Below are positions 16,874 through 25,151 of a DNA stretch of 64,000 nt, piece after piece; the first letter of the stretch is position 1; every line of letters begins with the position of its first letter. The notes beneath the pieces are model-generated. The model saw only the letters and a list, made by a program, of their open reading frames with translations. It searched no databases and had not been told where the DNA came from. Source of the DNA: Waddliaceae bacterium. GTDB lineage: Bacteria > Chlamydiota > Chlamydiia > Chlamydiales > GCA-2709385. The position numbers and the translations under genes are program-made. The stretch is taken from contig PAQS01000021.1 of the NCBI GenBank assembly GCA_002709385.1, forward strand, positions 6,184 to 70,183, written 5' to 3'.

Positions 16874-17601
16874 AGAAGTTTCAGACGAGATTTGACGTCT
16901 ACATTGCCTTCGTTGAGCAAGTTTCCATCAAGGCAGTCTTTTAAAAGAAACGGACCACTTCGGATGCGTTGTAGTTCACTCAAGTGAGCTCCACATCCAA
17001 GGATTTCGCCTAAATCGTGAGCAATGCTACGGATATAGGTACCTTTACTGCATGCCACACGAATCATAAGGTGAGGGGCATGGTAAGCTAAAACCTTAGT
17101 GTCCAATTCAACTTCTTCAGCGCGGCGATCTATAGTCTGACCTTTTCGTGCTAAATCATAAAGTTTCTGACCGTTGACTTTCTTAGCTGAGTACATAGGG
17201 GGAACTTGTTTTACTTTCCCTTGAAACTGTGCAATCGCTGCATCAATTTCTTCACGAGATGGTAAGTCTTCTGTCTCAGAAAGAATCTCACCCTCTGCAT
17301 CGTAAGTACTCGTTCTTATTCCTAAACGAACTTCAGCAATATACTCTTTGTCGTGCGATAAAAAAGTATCCGAAAGACGGGTATATTTACGTCCTACTAA
17401 AAGAACCATTACACCCGTAGCTAAAGGATCCAAAGTACCTGCATGACCAATTTTTTTCACGCCTGTAACCCGGCGCAAGGCAGCGACAAGAGAAAATGAG
17501 CTCTGCCCTTTAGGTTTATCGACGAGTAAAAGACCTTCCAGTTCCTCTTTTGGACTAGTCTTGTTCGTCGTTGTTTGTGTCTGCTCTAGAATCTGTGTCA
17601 T
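16870..17601 (-). CDS. truB: tRNA pseudouridine-55 synthase TruB
   Basis: This 243-residue enzyme makes pseudouridine 55 in the T-loop of tRNAs. The catalytic motif HAGTLDPLATGV carries Asp58. LLVDKPKGQSS at the N-terminus, the PPMYSAKKVNGQKLYDLAR segment and RVACSKGTYIRSIAHDLGE are all typical. A C-terminal PUA domain is not evident, so this is the short form. The ATG lies inside the end of rbfA (47-base overlap, different frame). The first 20 residues are polar and poorly conserved, so a later non-ATG start cannot be excluded. Follows rbfA as in Chlamydia. Confidence 0.95.
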   Translation of the reverse strand: MTQILEQTQTTTNKTSPKEELEGLLLVDKPKGQSSFSLVAALRRVTGVKKIGHAGTLDPLATGVMVLLVGRKYTRLSDTFLSHDKEYIAEVRLGIRTSTYDAEGEILSETEDLPSREEIDAAIAQFQGKVKQVPPMYSAKKVNGQKLYDLARKGQTIDRRAEEVELDTKVLAYHAPHLMIRVACSKGTYIRSIAHDLGEILGCGAHLSELQRIRSGPFLLKDCLDGNLLNEGNVDVKSRLKLL

Positions 17602-17992
17602 ATGACGTTGTTTCTACCTCTGGAACATTTTCGCGTTCTTCTCTTTCTTCTCGAACTTTTTGTACTAATTCCTCGATACGCAACTGTTGGTCCAGTGAAC
17701 GATCGATTCTAAAAGTAAGTTCAGGAAAATAGCGCATGACGACTTTCTTGGAAGCATGAACGGCAATAAAGCCAGCTGCCGATTGGCAGGCAGCTAATAC
17801 AGATTGCTTAACCTCATCATCACCACCAACTACTGTAATGTATACTTTCGCATAGTGGAGATCGTTTGTGATTTCCACGCGAGTGACTGTGACGAATTCT
17901 GACATCATAGGGTTCTTCACATCCTTGTGAAGAACCTCAGAGATGACCTCTTTTAACAAAGAATTCAGTCTTGCAGTTCTGCGATTTTCCAT
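17555..17992 (-). CDS. rbfA: 30S ribosome-binding factor RbfA
   Basis: This 145-residue protein matures the 16S rRNA 5' end and supports growth in the cold. The KH-like core has RTARLNSLLKEVISEVL, then VEITNDLHYAKVYITVVG and FRIDRSLDQQLRIEELVQKV. The tail after residue 115 is an acidic, probably disordered extension (EEREERENVPEVE and then Asp/Asn-rich) that overlaps the start of truB. It lies 11 bases after infB in the nusA-infB-rbfA-truB operon. Confidence 0.95.
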   Translation of the reverse strand: MENRRTARLNSLLKEVISEVLHKDVKNPMMSEFVTVTRVEITNDLHYAKVYITVVGGDDEVKQSVLAACQSAAGFIAVHASKKVVMRYFPELTFRIDRSLDQQLRIEELVQKVREEREERENVPEVETTSYDTDSRADTNNDEQD

Positions 17993-18003
17993 AATTCCTA
18001 ACT

Positions 18004-21000
18004 CTACAATTTCTGTTCTTTGTACACGATTTCATAAGCTTGAAGGATGTCTCCTTCTTGGATATTGTTGTTATCAAAAACAATACCACATTCAAGACCC
18101 TTGCTTACTTCGCGTACGTCATCTTTGTGTCGCTTAATAGATTGAATTGGACCTGTCCAGATTACTTCGCCATCACGAACAATCCGGATACTATGGTTAC
18201 GGTGAATCGTACCATCAGAAATAATACATCCAGCAATCTTACCTAAATGAGAAGACTTAAATACAGCGCGTACCTCAGCAGATCCACGATCGTGCTCTTC
18301 TGCAATACGGTCTAGTAACTCAGTCATCATCTCAGTAATATGATCTACCGCATGATAAATAATATCATGAGTAATCACTCGTACACCAAGCTGCTTCACT
18401 AAAGATTCAGCATGACGCTCTACTTCAGTACGGAAACCAAGAACAATCGCTTTAGATGCCGCTGCAAGTGTGATATCAGCTTCAGATACTTCACCAACAC
18501 CACAGAAAATGACTTCTAAGTTGACTTTGTCAGATTCAATCTTAAGAAGAGCTGTCTTTAAAGCTTCCGCAGAACCTTGTACGTCAGCACGGAGAACGAC
18601 TTTTAGAGTCTTTTTCTCATCTTCAGAAGACTGCTGAAGCATAGATTCCAAGCTAATTGGTTTCTTCGTCATCTGACGTTTTTCACGCAGTTCTTGTTGA
18701 CGCATCTCAGCAATTGCTTGAGCTTCTTTTTCATCAGCAACAACAATAAACTCACTTCCTGCAGAAGGGATTCCACTCAATCCTGTAATACGCACAGCTG
18801 TGGACGGGCCTGCAACTTCTAAAGCATGGTTGTGCTCGTTGTGCATTGTCTTCACATAACCCCAATGCTCATCAAAGACCATTGCGTCGCCTTTACGAAG
18901 TGAACCATTCTGAATAAGAACTGTAGCTACAGCACCTAAACCTTTGTGCATTTCAGCTTCAATAACTCGACCACGAGCACGAGAATTGGCATGTGCTCTA
19001 AGTTCAAGGACTTCTGCTTGAAGAGCTAACATCTCAAGAAGATCTTTAACCCCTTCTTTTGTGTGAGCTGAACAGTTCACAGTAATGGTTTGTCCACCCC
19101 AAGCTTCAGGAAGAAGGTCTTGCTCTGCAAGTTGACGGTATACAGTATCTGCATCAAAACCTGGCTTATCGCACTTGTTGATGGCAACAAGAAGAATCAC
19201 ACCAGCAGATTTCGCATGTTGGATCGCTTCGATTGTTTGCTGACGCATACCTTCATCACCGGCAACAACAAGAACGACGATATCAGTAACTTCCGCTCCA
19301 CGAGCACGCATAGCTGAGAAAGCTTCGTGACCAGGAGTATCTAATACTGTTAGAGGTCCTACATCTGTTGAACAGCTAAAGGCACCAATATGCTGAGTGA
19401 TTGCTCCGGCTTCCCCAGCAGCAAGTTCAGAGCTACGAATAGCGTCAATCAAACTTGTCTTACCGTGGTCGACGTGACCCATGAAGGCTACGACTGGAGC
19501 TCTCAGTATCAGTTGATCGGGATCAACTTCAGCAATCTCTTCCTGGATTGTCTTGTCTGTTACCTGTCTTCTTTCTTCTTCAGAAGTATCAATTGTGATT
19601 TCACAGCCAAACTCTTGACCTAACAGTTGAATGGTTGTCTCGTCATCTAAAGCATCGTTTAGAGTCACGATCACACCTTGCATGAAAAGCTTGGTGATCA
19701 ACTGAGAAGACTTCAATTTCATTTCGTTTGCTAAAGTCTTCAGAAGAATAGGCAGGCGAATCGTCAGTTCTGTAGGTCTTACTGTTGTAAGTTCTGTATC
19801 TACTTTCTTAGACGAGTTACGCTTTTTGCGCCATCGAACTTGCCCATCCTCATCCATTCCGCCGCGTTGTCCGCGTCCTGTACGAGAGTAGGGGGCAGCT
19901 TTACCTGGTCGAAGGTCACGGTACTCTTTTTTGTTACCGTTACCATTACCGCCACCACCTTTTCCAGATCCTGGTCGTCCTCCAGCACGGCCTGTTTCAT
20001 TATCACCGGCATTTGCATGGGGAGCTGGACGCTTCGGACGGCTATCTGATGCAGCTGAAGACTTCTTGTTTTCACCTTGACCGAACTCTTCTTTTTTCTT
20101 TGGTTCAGCAGTTGGCTTCTTCAAAAGGTCATTAACATGACGCCCTGTTGGCCCTAACTTCACTTTGGGTTTAATTAATCGCTCGATATGTGCAGGACGT
20201 GAAGGTCGCTTATCACCAAAGAGATTAGAGCGGTTTTTACGTTTTTCAGGTGTACGCCCTGGAGTAGCATTTGCTGCTCCTTGCTTACTAGCCTCTTTTT
20301 GCTGAGGAGCAGGAGGCATTTCTTTTTTGACCACGGGCTTTTTCTTTGCTACAGGTGCTGTTTTAGGGAAGTTTGCTTGAGCAGGAGCTGGCTTTTCCTT
20401 CTTAGGGAGAGGAGCCTCTTTTGAAACTTCTTTCGGAGTTTCTTTAGCTTGCTCTACAACTTTTGCTTCCACTTCTTTTACTTCAATCTTAGTTTCTGGT
20501 TCTTCGACAACAGGAGCCTTTTGTGGCTTCATTTGTCGTTCTGCTTGTATACGAGCGACTTCTTCTGTATCAGCTGGTCCGCCTTCTAAAAGACGCTTAG
20601 CTTTTAAGATTTTTTCCGCTTCTCGTTCTTCTGCTGTTGGCTCGCTAACGGGAGTGGACTTAGCCTCTTCAGCCTTATCCTCCACTTCAGAGCTCTCTTC
20701 TACAGAACTCTCCTTAGAGATCTGTTGTTCTTCACCTTCTCCATCAAAATAAGAGCGTGATCGCGCTTTAACGCGCGGAGCTGTAGCTTCAGCTTCACCA
20801 TTTTGCTGCTCGGTTACTCCTGCATCTTTAGCAGTAACCTTGGTCTCTTTGGCTTTTTTATTTGCCGGCTTGCTCTTTTTCTCTTTAGCGTCAGGCTGAG
20901 ATTCGTCTTTCTTTTTCTTGAGCTTTTTTTTAAGAGTACCAAGATTGAGCGCTTCTGCGAGCTGAGCATTCTTGATGTTAAGCTTGAGGTTTTTGGCCAA
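18004..21000 (-). CDS. infB: Translation initiation factor IF-2
   Basis: This 998-residue GTPase places initiator tRNA on the 30S subunit. The G domain starts with GHVDHGKT at residues 508-515, then DTPGHE and NKCD. Domains II to IV follow to the C-terminus. The first 400 residues are a low-complexity Lys/Glu/Pro/Ala region and then a Gly/Arg-rich stretch (about 325-400), as in other chlamydial IF-2. The start is a TTG, supported by AGAGGA 9 bases upstream and by the N-terminus AKNLKLNIKNAQLAEAL, which resembles the start of Chlamydia IF-2. It begins 4 bases after nusA. Confidence 0.96.
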   Translation of the reverse strand: MAKNLKLNIKNAQLAEALNLGTLKKKLKKKKDESQPDAKEKKSKPANKKAKETKVTAKDAGVTEQQNGEAEATAPRVKARSRSYFDGEGEEQQISKESSVEESSEVEDKAEEAKSTPVSEPTAEEREAEKILKAKRLLEGGPADTEEVARIQAERQMKPQKAPVVEEPETKIEVKEVEAKVVEQAKETPKEVSKEAPLPKKEKPAPAQANFPKTAPVAKKKPVVKKEMPPAPQQKEASKQGAANATPGRTPEKRKNRSNLFGDKRPSRPAHIERLIKPKVKLGPTGRHVNDLLKKPTAEPKKKEEFGQGENKKSSAASDSRPKRPAPHANAGDNETGRAGGRPGSGKGGGGNGNGNKKEYRDLRPGKAAPYSRTGRGQRGGMDEDGQVRWRKKRNSSKKVDTELTTVRPTELTIRLPILLKTLANEMKLKSSQLITKLFMQGVIVTLNDALDDETTIQLLGQEFGCEITIDTSEEERRQVTDKTIQEEIAEVDPDQLILRAPVVAFMGHVDHGKTSLIDAIRSSELAAGEAGAITQHIGAFSCSTDVGPLTVLDTPGHEAFSAMRARGAEVTDIVVLVVAGDEGMRQQTIEAIQHAKSAGVILLVAINKCDKPGFDADTVYRQLAEQDLLPEAWGGQTITVNCSAHTKEGVKDLLEMLALQAEVLELRAHANSRARGRVIEAEMHKGLGAVATVLIQNGSLRKGDAMVFDEHWGYVKTMHNEHNHALEVAGPSTAVRITGLSGIPSAGSEFIVVADEKEAQAIAEMRQQELREKRQMTKKPISLESMLQQSSEDEKKTLKVVLRADVQGSAEALKTALLKIESDKVNLEVIFCGVGEVSEADITLAAASKAIVLGFRTEVERHAESLVKQLGVRVITHDIIYHAVDHITEMMTELLDRIAEEHDRGSAEVRAVFKSSHLGKIAGCIISDGTIHRNHSIRIVRDGEVIWTGPIQSIKRHKDDVREVSKGLECGIVFDNNNIQEGDILQAYEIVYKEQKL

Positions 21001-21004
21001 TGGA

Positions 21005-22276
21005 CTATTTCCTCTGTTTGCTAATTTCTTCTAAGGCTTGTTCTGCCGTTTCTATGGAAACACCAGGGACTTTAGCGAGTTCTTCTGTACTTGCTTTTAA
21101 AAGGTCTCGAGGAGTTCTATATCCTTCAGCGAGTAGGTTTTCTACAATCAGAGGATTGATCGTCTCAAGACGTAACTCTTCATCTAAGGAAGCGTCATCA
21201 GATTCTATCAGCTCTAAGCGTTGCAGCTCAATTGCCTTATTATAATCTGTCATGCGCTCTGCTTCAAGGGTATGCCCGATCAACTTGCCGTTGAGTCGAA
21301 TATTCATACCACGTTTACCGATAACGGCGGCAAAGTTGTCGTCATCAACAACAATAGATACTACCCGCTCATCTTCGTTTACACTAATCTTGCGAATTTC
21401 GATTGGGTCTAAAGCGTTTTGCAGTAGCTCAATAGCATCGTCGGAATGAGGGATAATGTCAATCTTTTCATTGTGTAGCTCTCGGACGATATTCTTTACA
21501 CGAATACCTCGCATTCCTACACAAGCTCCTACAGGGTCTACCTGTGGGTCTCTGCTGCTAACAGCTATTTTTGTGCGATAGCCAGCTTCTCTGACAATCT
21601 TTTCGATGATCACTGTTTCGTCGCTGATTTCAGGTACTTCTTGTAAAAATAACTGACGCACAAATTCTGGTGAACTACGAGATAAAATAACCTCAGCTCC
21701 ACCGTTCTCTGTATCCTGTACTTCAGCTAAAAGTGCCGTAACACGCTCGCCAACTTGGTAGTGCTCGGTTTTAGGGTACTCTCTACCTGGCATTAAAGCT
21801 TCAACTTTTCCTAAGTCTACAACTAAGGTAGAGCCTCGGATAAAGCGTTTTACTGTCCCAGAGATGATTTCGTTAACACGGTGACGGTATTCTTCGTAGA
21901 TCACATCTCTTTCAGCACCACGAAGCTTTTGCGTGATGATCTGTCGGGCTTTTTGAGCAGCAATGCGACCAAAATTACTTGGTGTCATAGCTACATCGAT
22001 AAATTGACCGATTTCGCAGTCAGGGTCTAGTTCTTGTGCATCTTCTAAGGAAATCTCAAGAGCTGTGTGTTCTACTTTTTCCACGATCTCTTTTTCGCAA
22101 TAAACTTCAATAGCACCGTTACGTGGTTGAATTTCCACACGTACCTTAGCATCTTCGTCAATACTGCGACGCGCTGCAACTTCTAGAGATTCCTCAATCG
22201 CTTTGATGATGACGTCACGTTTGATCCCTTTCTCTCTTTCGAGGTAATCAAAAACGGCGATTAGGTCTTTGTTCAT
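21005..22276 (-). CDS. nusA: Transcription termination/antitermination factor NusA
   Basis: This 423-residue RNA polymerase-binding protein has an N-terminal polymerase-binding domain (1-130), an S1 domain containing GTVKRFIRGSTLVVDLG and VEALMPGREYP (about 135-200), and two KH domains with GACVGMRGIRVKNIVRELH and AAVIGKRGMNIRLNGKLIG. A single C-terminal helix-hairpin-helix (residues about 385-420) replaces the two acidic repeats of E. coli NusA. It heads the nusA-infB-rbfA-truB block, 160 bases downstream of rpsA, with an rpsA-side terminator in between. Confidence 0.97.
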   Translation of the reverse strand: MNKDLIAVFDYLEREKGIKRDVIIKAIEESLEVAARRSIDEDAKVRVEIQPRNGAIEVYCEKEIVEKVEHTALEISLEDAQELDPDCEIGQFIDVAMTPSNFGRIAAQKARQIITQKLRGAERDVIYEEYRHRVNEIISGTVKRFIRGSTLVVDLGKVEALMPGREYPKTEHYQVGERVTALLAEVQDTENGGAEVILSRSSPEFVRQLFLQEVPEISDETVIIEKIVREAGYRTKIAVSSRDPQVDPVGACVGMRGIRVKNIVRELHNEKIDIIPHSDDAIELLQNALDPIEIRKISVNEDERVVSIVVDDDNFAAVIGKRGMNIRLNGKLIGHTLEAERMTDYNKAIELQRLELIESDDASLDEELRLETINPLIVENLLAEGYRTPRDLLKASTEELAKVPGVSIETAEQALEEISKQRK

Positions 22277-22311
22277 TTTTAAGCCCTGTTAAGTCTTTTT
22301 AGGTGAATGGC

Positions 22312-22339
22312 AAAAAACCGAAGACAAAGCTTCGGTTTT
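22312..22339 (-). terminator. Rho-independent terminator downstream of rpsA
   Basis: AAAACCGAAG (22314-22323) pairs with CTTCGGTTTT (22330-22339). On the minus strand the stem ends in a run of six T (22317-22312). It lies only 36 bases before the nusA ATG, so it must separate rpsA from nusA, or be read through to some degree. Confidence 0.75.
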
Positions 22340-22364
22340 CAGCAGCATCAAAAAGTAACTGCTT

Positions 22365-22414
22365 GGAAATTTCCCAAAAGAAATTTCCAGGTGCCCACGG
22401 GTTAGGTGGGCACC
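22365..22414 (-). repeat. Two tandem inverted repeats after rpsA
   Basis: GGTGCCCAC (22390-22398) pairs with GTGGGCACC (22406-22414), a GC-rich 9-base stem. GGAAATTTC (22365-22373) pairs with GAAATTTCC (22380-22388). Both lie between rpsA and the terminator at 22312-22339, so the rpsA message would end in three successive stem-loops, probably protecting its 3' end. Confidence 0.6.
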
Positions 22415-22435
22415 CCTCAGAAGAGGGGATTCGGA

Positions 22436-24187
22436 CTAGTCCTCATCACGCTCTTCGTTTTCTTCTTCAGAGTAACCTTCAGAAAAATCTTCTTCTCCTT
22501 GGCCCGGAGTAGTGACAACGATATCGTCATAGTCTACGTCACTCTCACCAATCAAAAATTCTTTGATTGAAAGCGCAATTTTCTTGTGCTCTGGATCAAG
22601 ACGAATGACTTTTGCTGTCACATCGTCACCTTTAGAGACAACATCTTCTACCTTGCCAAACGCTTGGTCAGATAGTTCAGTTACGTGAATAAGACCCTCT
22701 AGCCCATTGTCAAGCTCAACAAAAGCACCAAATGCAGTTGTTTTGCTGATGATACCACGAACAAGACTTCCTACAGGCATTGTTGCTTCAATTGTTTCCC
22801 AAGGGTTCTTGGTCAATTGCTTAATACCTAAAGTGATCTTCTTACTTTCTTTGTCTACAGATAAAATCTGCGCTTCAACTTGGTCGCCTTTGTTTAGCAT
22901 CTCTGAAGGGTGAGACACTTTCTTGATCCAGCTAAGGTCAGAAATGTGAATCAATCCATCAATACCTGGCTCTAAAGCAACGAAAGCACCATAGTTAGTC
23001 AAGCTGCGGATTTCAGCTGAAACAGGAGTGCCAACAGGATACTTGTTCTCTACTTCATCCCAAGGGTTGTGCTCTGTCTGTTTGATACCAAGAGAAATTT
23101 TACCTTCTTCTTTCTGTACAGACAAGACTACTGCATCAACTTCTTCGCCTTTTGTAACAACTTCACTTGGATCTGTTACGTTTTTCACCCAAGACATTTC
23201 AGATACGTGGATTAGACCCTCGATACCTGGCTCAATCTCAATGAACGCACCGTAAGGAAGTAAGTTAACAATCTTACCACGAACACGAGTTCCTGGAGGG
23301 TATCTCTGCTCGATTTCGTCCCAAGGATTGCTTTCTTTCTGCTTAAGCCCAAGAGCAACACGACCTTTTTCACGATCAACGCTTAAGATCATCACTTCAA
23401 GCTTTTCACCAAGCTCAACCATCTCAGATGGGTGCTTGATACGCTTCCAAGTCATGTCTGTAATGTGCAATAGACCATCAATGCCGTCTAGATCTAAGAA
23501 TACACCGAAGTCAGTGATGTTCTTCACAACACCTTCACGTGTGTCGCCTTCTTTAATTGTTTCTAGCAACTCAGCCTTCTTAGAAATACGCTCAGCTTCT
23601 AGTAACTCACGACGAGATACAACAACGTTCTTACGCTCGATGTTGATTTTTAGAATCTTAAACTCGAATGTTTTGCCGATGTAGTCATCAAGATTCTTGA
23701 TGCGCTTGTTGTCGATCTGAGATCCAGGAAGGAAAGCTTCCATCCCGATGTCTACCATCAAACCACCTTTTACGCGGCGAGTAATACAACCGGTAACGAT
23801 AGATCCTTCTTCACAAGTCTCAAGAATGTGCTCCCACTGACGAAGGCGCTCTGCTTTCTCTCTCGATAATACGATCTGTCCGTTTTCATCTTCAGCTTGG
23901 TCAAGGAAAACTTCAACTTCACCGTCTAAAATAATGTCTTCAGGGTCAGAAAACTCTTCGATTGGAACAAGGCCTTCTGATTTGAGGCCAACATCTACAA
24001 CAACGTGATCTTTTGTGATTTCAACAATGCAACCTTTCAAAATGTTGCCAGGAATTGTAGCATCAGATGCACTGTCATCAGCATCATCATCGCCAGCATC
24101 CATTAGACTGCGGAATTCTGCCGCATCATCATCATGAAAATCAACGTCATCCAGAATGTTAGTATCTTCCCAAGGGTCTTTAGTCAT
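22436..24187 (-). CDS. rpsA: 30S ribosomal protein S1
   Basis: This 583-residue protein has six S1 RNA-binding repeats. Repeats 3 to 6 are regular, each with a GLIH or GLLH core followed by a W/LS and a spacer such as NPWDE that recurs three times. The N-terminus is acidic with an Asp run (residues 8-45) and the C-terminal tail is Glu/Asp-rich. S1 recruits mRNA to the ribosome. AAGGAG lies 10 bases before the ATG. A plausible promoter (TTGCTT, 18 bases, TAAACT; 24253 to 24224) is upstream. Neighbour of nusA as in Chlamydia (CT098/CT097). Confidence 0.97.
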   Translation of the reverse strand: MTKDPWEDTNILDDVDFHDDDAAEFRSLMDAGDDDADDSASDATIPGNILKGCIVEITKDHVVVDVGLKSEGLVPIEEFSDPEDIILDGEVEVFLDQAEDENGQIVLSREKAERLRQWEHILETCEEGSIVTGCITRRVKGGLMVDIGMEAFLPGSQIDNKRIKNLDDYIGKTFEFKILKINIERKNVVVSRRELLEAERISKKAELLETIKEGDTREGVVKNITDFGVFLDLDGIDGLLHITDMTWKRIKHPSEMVELGEKLEVMILSVDREKGRVALGLKQKESNPWDEIEQRYPPGTRVRGKIVNLLPYGAFIEIEPGIEGLIHVSEMSWVKNVTDPSEVVTKGEEVDAVVLSVQKEEGKISLGIKQTEHNPWDEVENKYPVGTPVSAEIRSLTNYGAFVALEPGIDGLIHISDLSWIKKVSHPSEMLNKGDQVEAQILSVDKESKKITLGIKQLTKNPWETIEATMPVGSLVRGIISKTTAFGAFVELDNGLEGLIHVTELSDQAFGKVEDVVSKGDDVTAKVIRLDPEHKKIALSIKEFLIGESDVDYDDIVVTTPGQGEEDFSEGYSEEENEERDED

Positions 24188-24518
24188 GTAAGGGTTACTC
24201 CTTATTTTCAGGCTAAAGCAAGAAGTTTAACAGGAACTAATTAATAAAAGCAATTTAGTAGTTGTTTTTGTAGAACTTAGGATTTGAACCATATTGGAAA
24301 AAATACAGACTACTAGCCACATCTACAAGGCTAAGGTTCGGTCTTGCTAGCCGAAAATACAGGAACAGAATAACAGAGTTCTTTCTCTAAATCAAGAATT
24401 AGAGTGAAAAGGGGGAAAAACATAAAAAAATCACAGTTTTCAACGAGGGGTAACCCAAGAAAGTTGTTAAATAATGTTTTAAATTCTATCTTGAATTTTC
24501 TTTGGGAGGAAGTTGAAG
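24188..24518. other. Intergenic region between rpsA and a small plus-strand gene
   Basis: About 330 bases holding two divergent promoter regions. On the minus strand TTGCTT (24253-24248) and TAAACT (24229-24224), spaced 18 bases, may serve rpsA. On the plus strand TTGTTA-17-TATCTT (24464-24492) serves the small gene at 24519. The middle (24270-24350) contains GGATTTGAACC and GGTTCGGTC, which look like tRNA T-arm pieces, but no complete cloverleaf can be folded from them. Confidence 0.45.
24464..24492 (+). promoter_or_regulatory. Promoter of the 84-residue small gene
   Basis: TTGTTA (24464-24469) and TATCTT (24487-24492) are separated by 17 bases, 4 of 6 consensus matches in each hexamer. Predicted start of transcription is about 20 bases before the ATG at 24519, just ahead of a strong ribosome site. 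Confidence 0.5.
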
Positions 24519-24773
24519 ATGAAAGTAGATGGTGATAATTTTGATTTACCTATAGTGACGGAACCTGAATTTGAGTCTGGCAATTTGGATGGAAGAGTTG
24601 TAAAGGTCCTAGGTGGTGAAAATACTCAGGAAAAAATTAAAGGAACAGTTCGAAAGGTTTGTTCGGTCGTTGAGCAATTTTTATTGACGCTTCTACAATG
24701 CTTGGCTGTAACGGTTCAATTAGGGCAGGTATTAATGGCTTTTACTGCAGAATTGGAACCGGCTGTGAGTTAA
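24519..24773 (+). CDS. Small conserved-looking protein, 84 residues, unknown
   Basis: The start is well supported: GGGAGGA about 9 bases before the ATG and a spaced promoter upstream. The protein begins MKVDGDNFDLPIVTEPEFES, is acidic in its first 25 residues, then basic, and ends in a long hydrophobic amphipathic helix (about residues 46-80, with SVVEQFLLTLLQCLAVTVQL). That helix could insert in a membrane or bind a partner. No family recognised. It converges on the queD-like gene with a 4-base gap. Confidence 0.55.
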   Translation: MKVDGDNFDLPIVTEPEFESGNLDGRVVKVLGGENTQEKIKGTVRKVCSVVEQFLLTLLQCLAVTVQLGQVLMAFTAELEPAVS

Positions 24774-24777
24774 CGTT

Positions 24778-25143
24778 TTATCCAAAATAACGAACACGTG
24801 AAGTGGCAGTCTCTTCTAGGGTGATACAATGCAGATCATCTAATAAAGGATTAAGGAAGTCAAAAATCCATTTTGCGATGAATTCCGCTGTGGGAGAGTC
24901 TGTCTTTAAAGTGTCGTTTAGCCAGTGGTGATCTAAGTAGTCTTTGATCATTTGTTTAACAATGCTGGAAACATCAGAAAAATCAATAAGCATGTTCGTT
25001 TTTGGTCCGTTCTTATGCAAGTTGTTGCCGCGCAAGGTTACGGTTAGGCCATAAGAGTGTCCGTGGGGTCGGCTGCATTTTCCGTCGTGATGAGTAAGAA
25101 CGTGTCCTGCTTCGAAAGTAAAAGTTTTTTCTAGTTCGTACAT
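24778..25143 (-). CDS. 6-pyruvoyl-tetrahydropterin synthase / QueD family enzyme
   Basis: This 121-residue protein is a complete single-domain PTPS/QueD fold. The zinc ligands are His14 (FEAGHVL), His27 and His29 (RPHGHSYG). The catalytic Cys23 lies in GKCSRPHGHS, and LDHHWLND and PTAEFIAKWIF follow. The C-terminal LEETATSRVRY carries the conserved Glu. Such enzymes make 6-carboxy-tetrahydropterin for queuosine or a pterin for folate. No queC, queE or folate genes are nearby, so the pathway is not fixed. It starts 8 bases after the glycosyltransferase stop, in an operon with it. Confidence 0.88.
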   Translation of the reverse strand: MYELEKTFTFEAGHVLTHHDGKCSRPHGHSYGLTVTLRGNNLHKNGPKTNMLIDFSDVSSIVKQMIKDYLDHHWLNDTLKTDSPTAEFIAKWIFDFLNPLLDDLHCITLEETATSRVRYFG

Positions 25144-25151
25144 TGTGTTTT

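Noticed and set aside
18040-21245. Many plus-strand ORFs of 60-90 codons opposite infB and nusA.
   Set aside because: They are antisense frames of strongly conserved genes, without ribosome sites, and their peptides are low complexity.
24280-24350. Possible tRNA gene or remnant on the minus strand (GGTTCAAATCC and GTAGATGTGGCTAGTAG segments).
   Set aside because: The T-arm stem does not pair (TATGG against CCTAA), the distance between possible acceptor halves is about 57 bases, and there is no anticodon arm. At most a decayed fragment; not supported as a gene.
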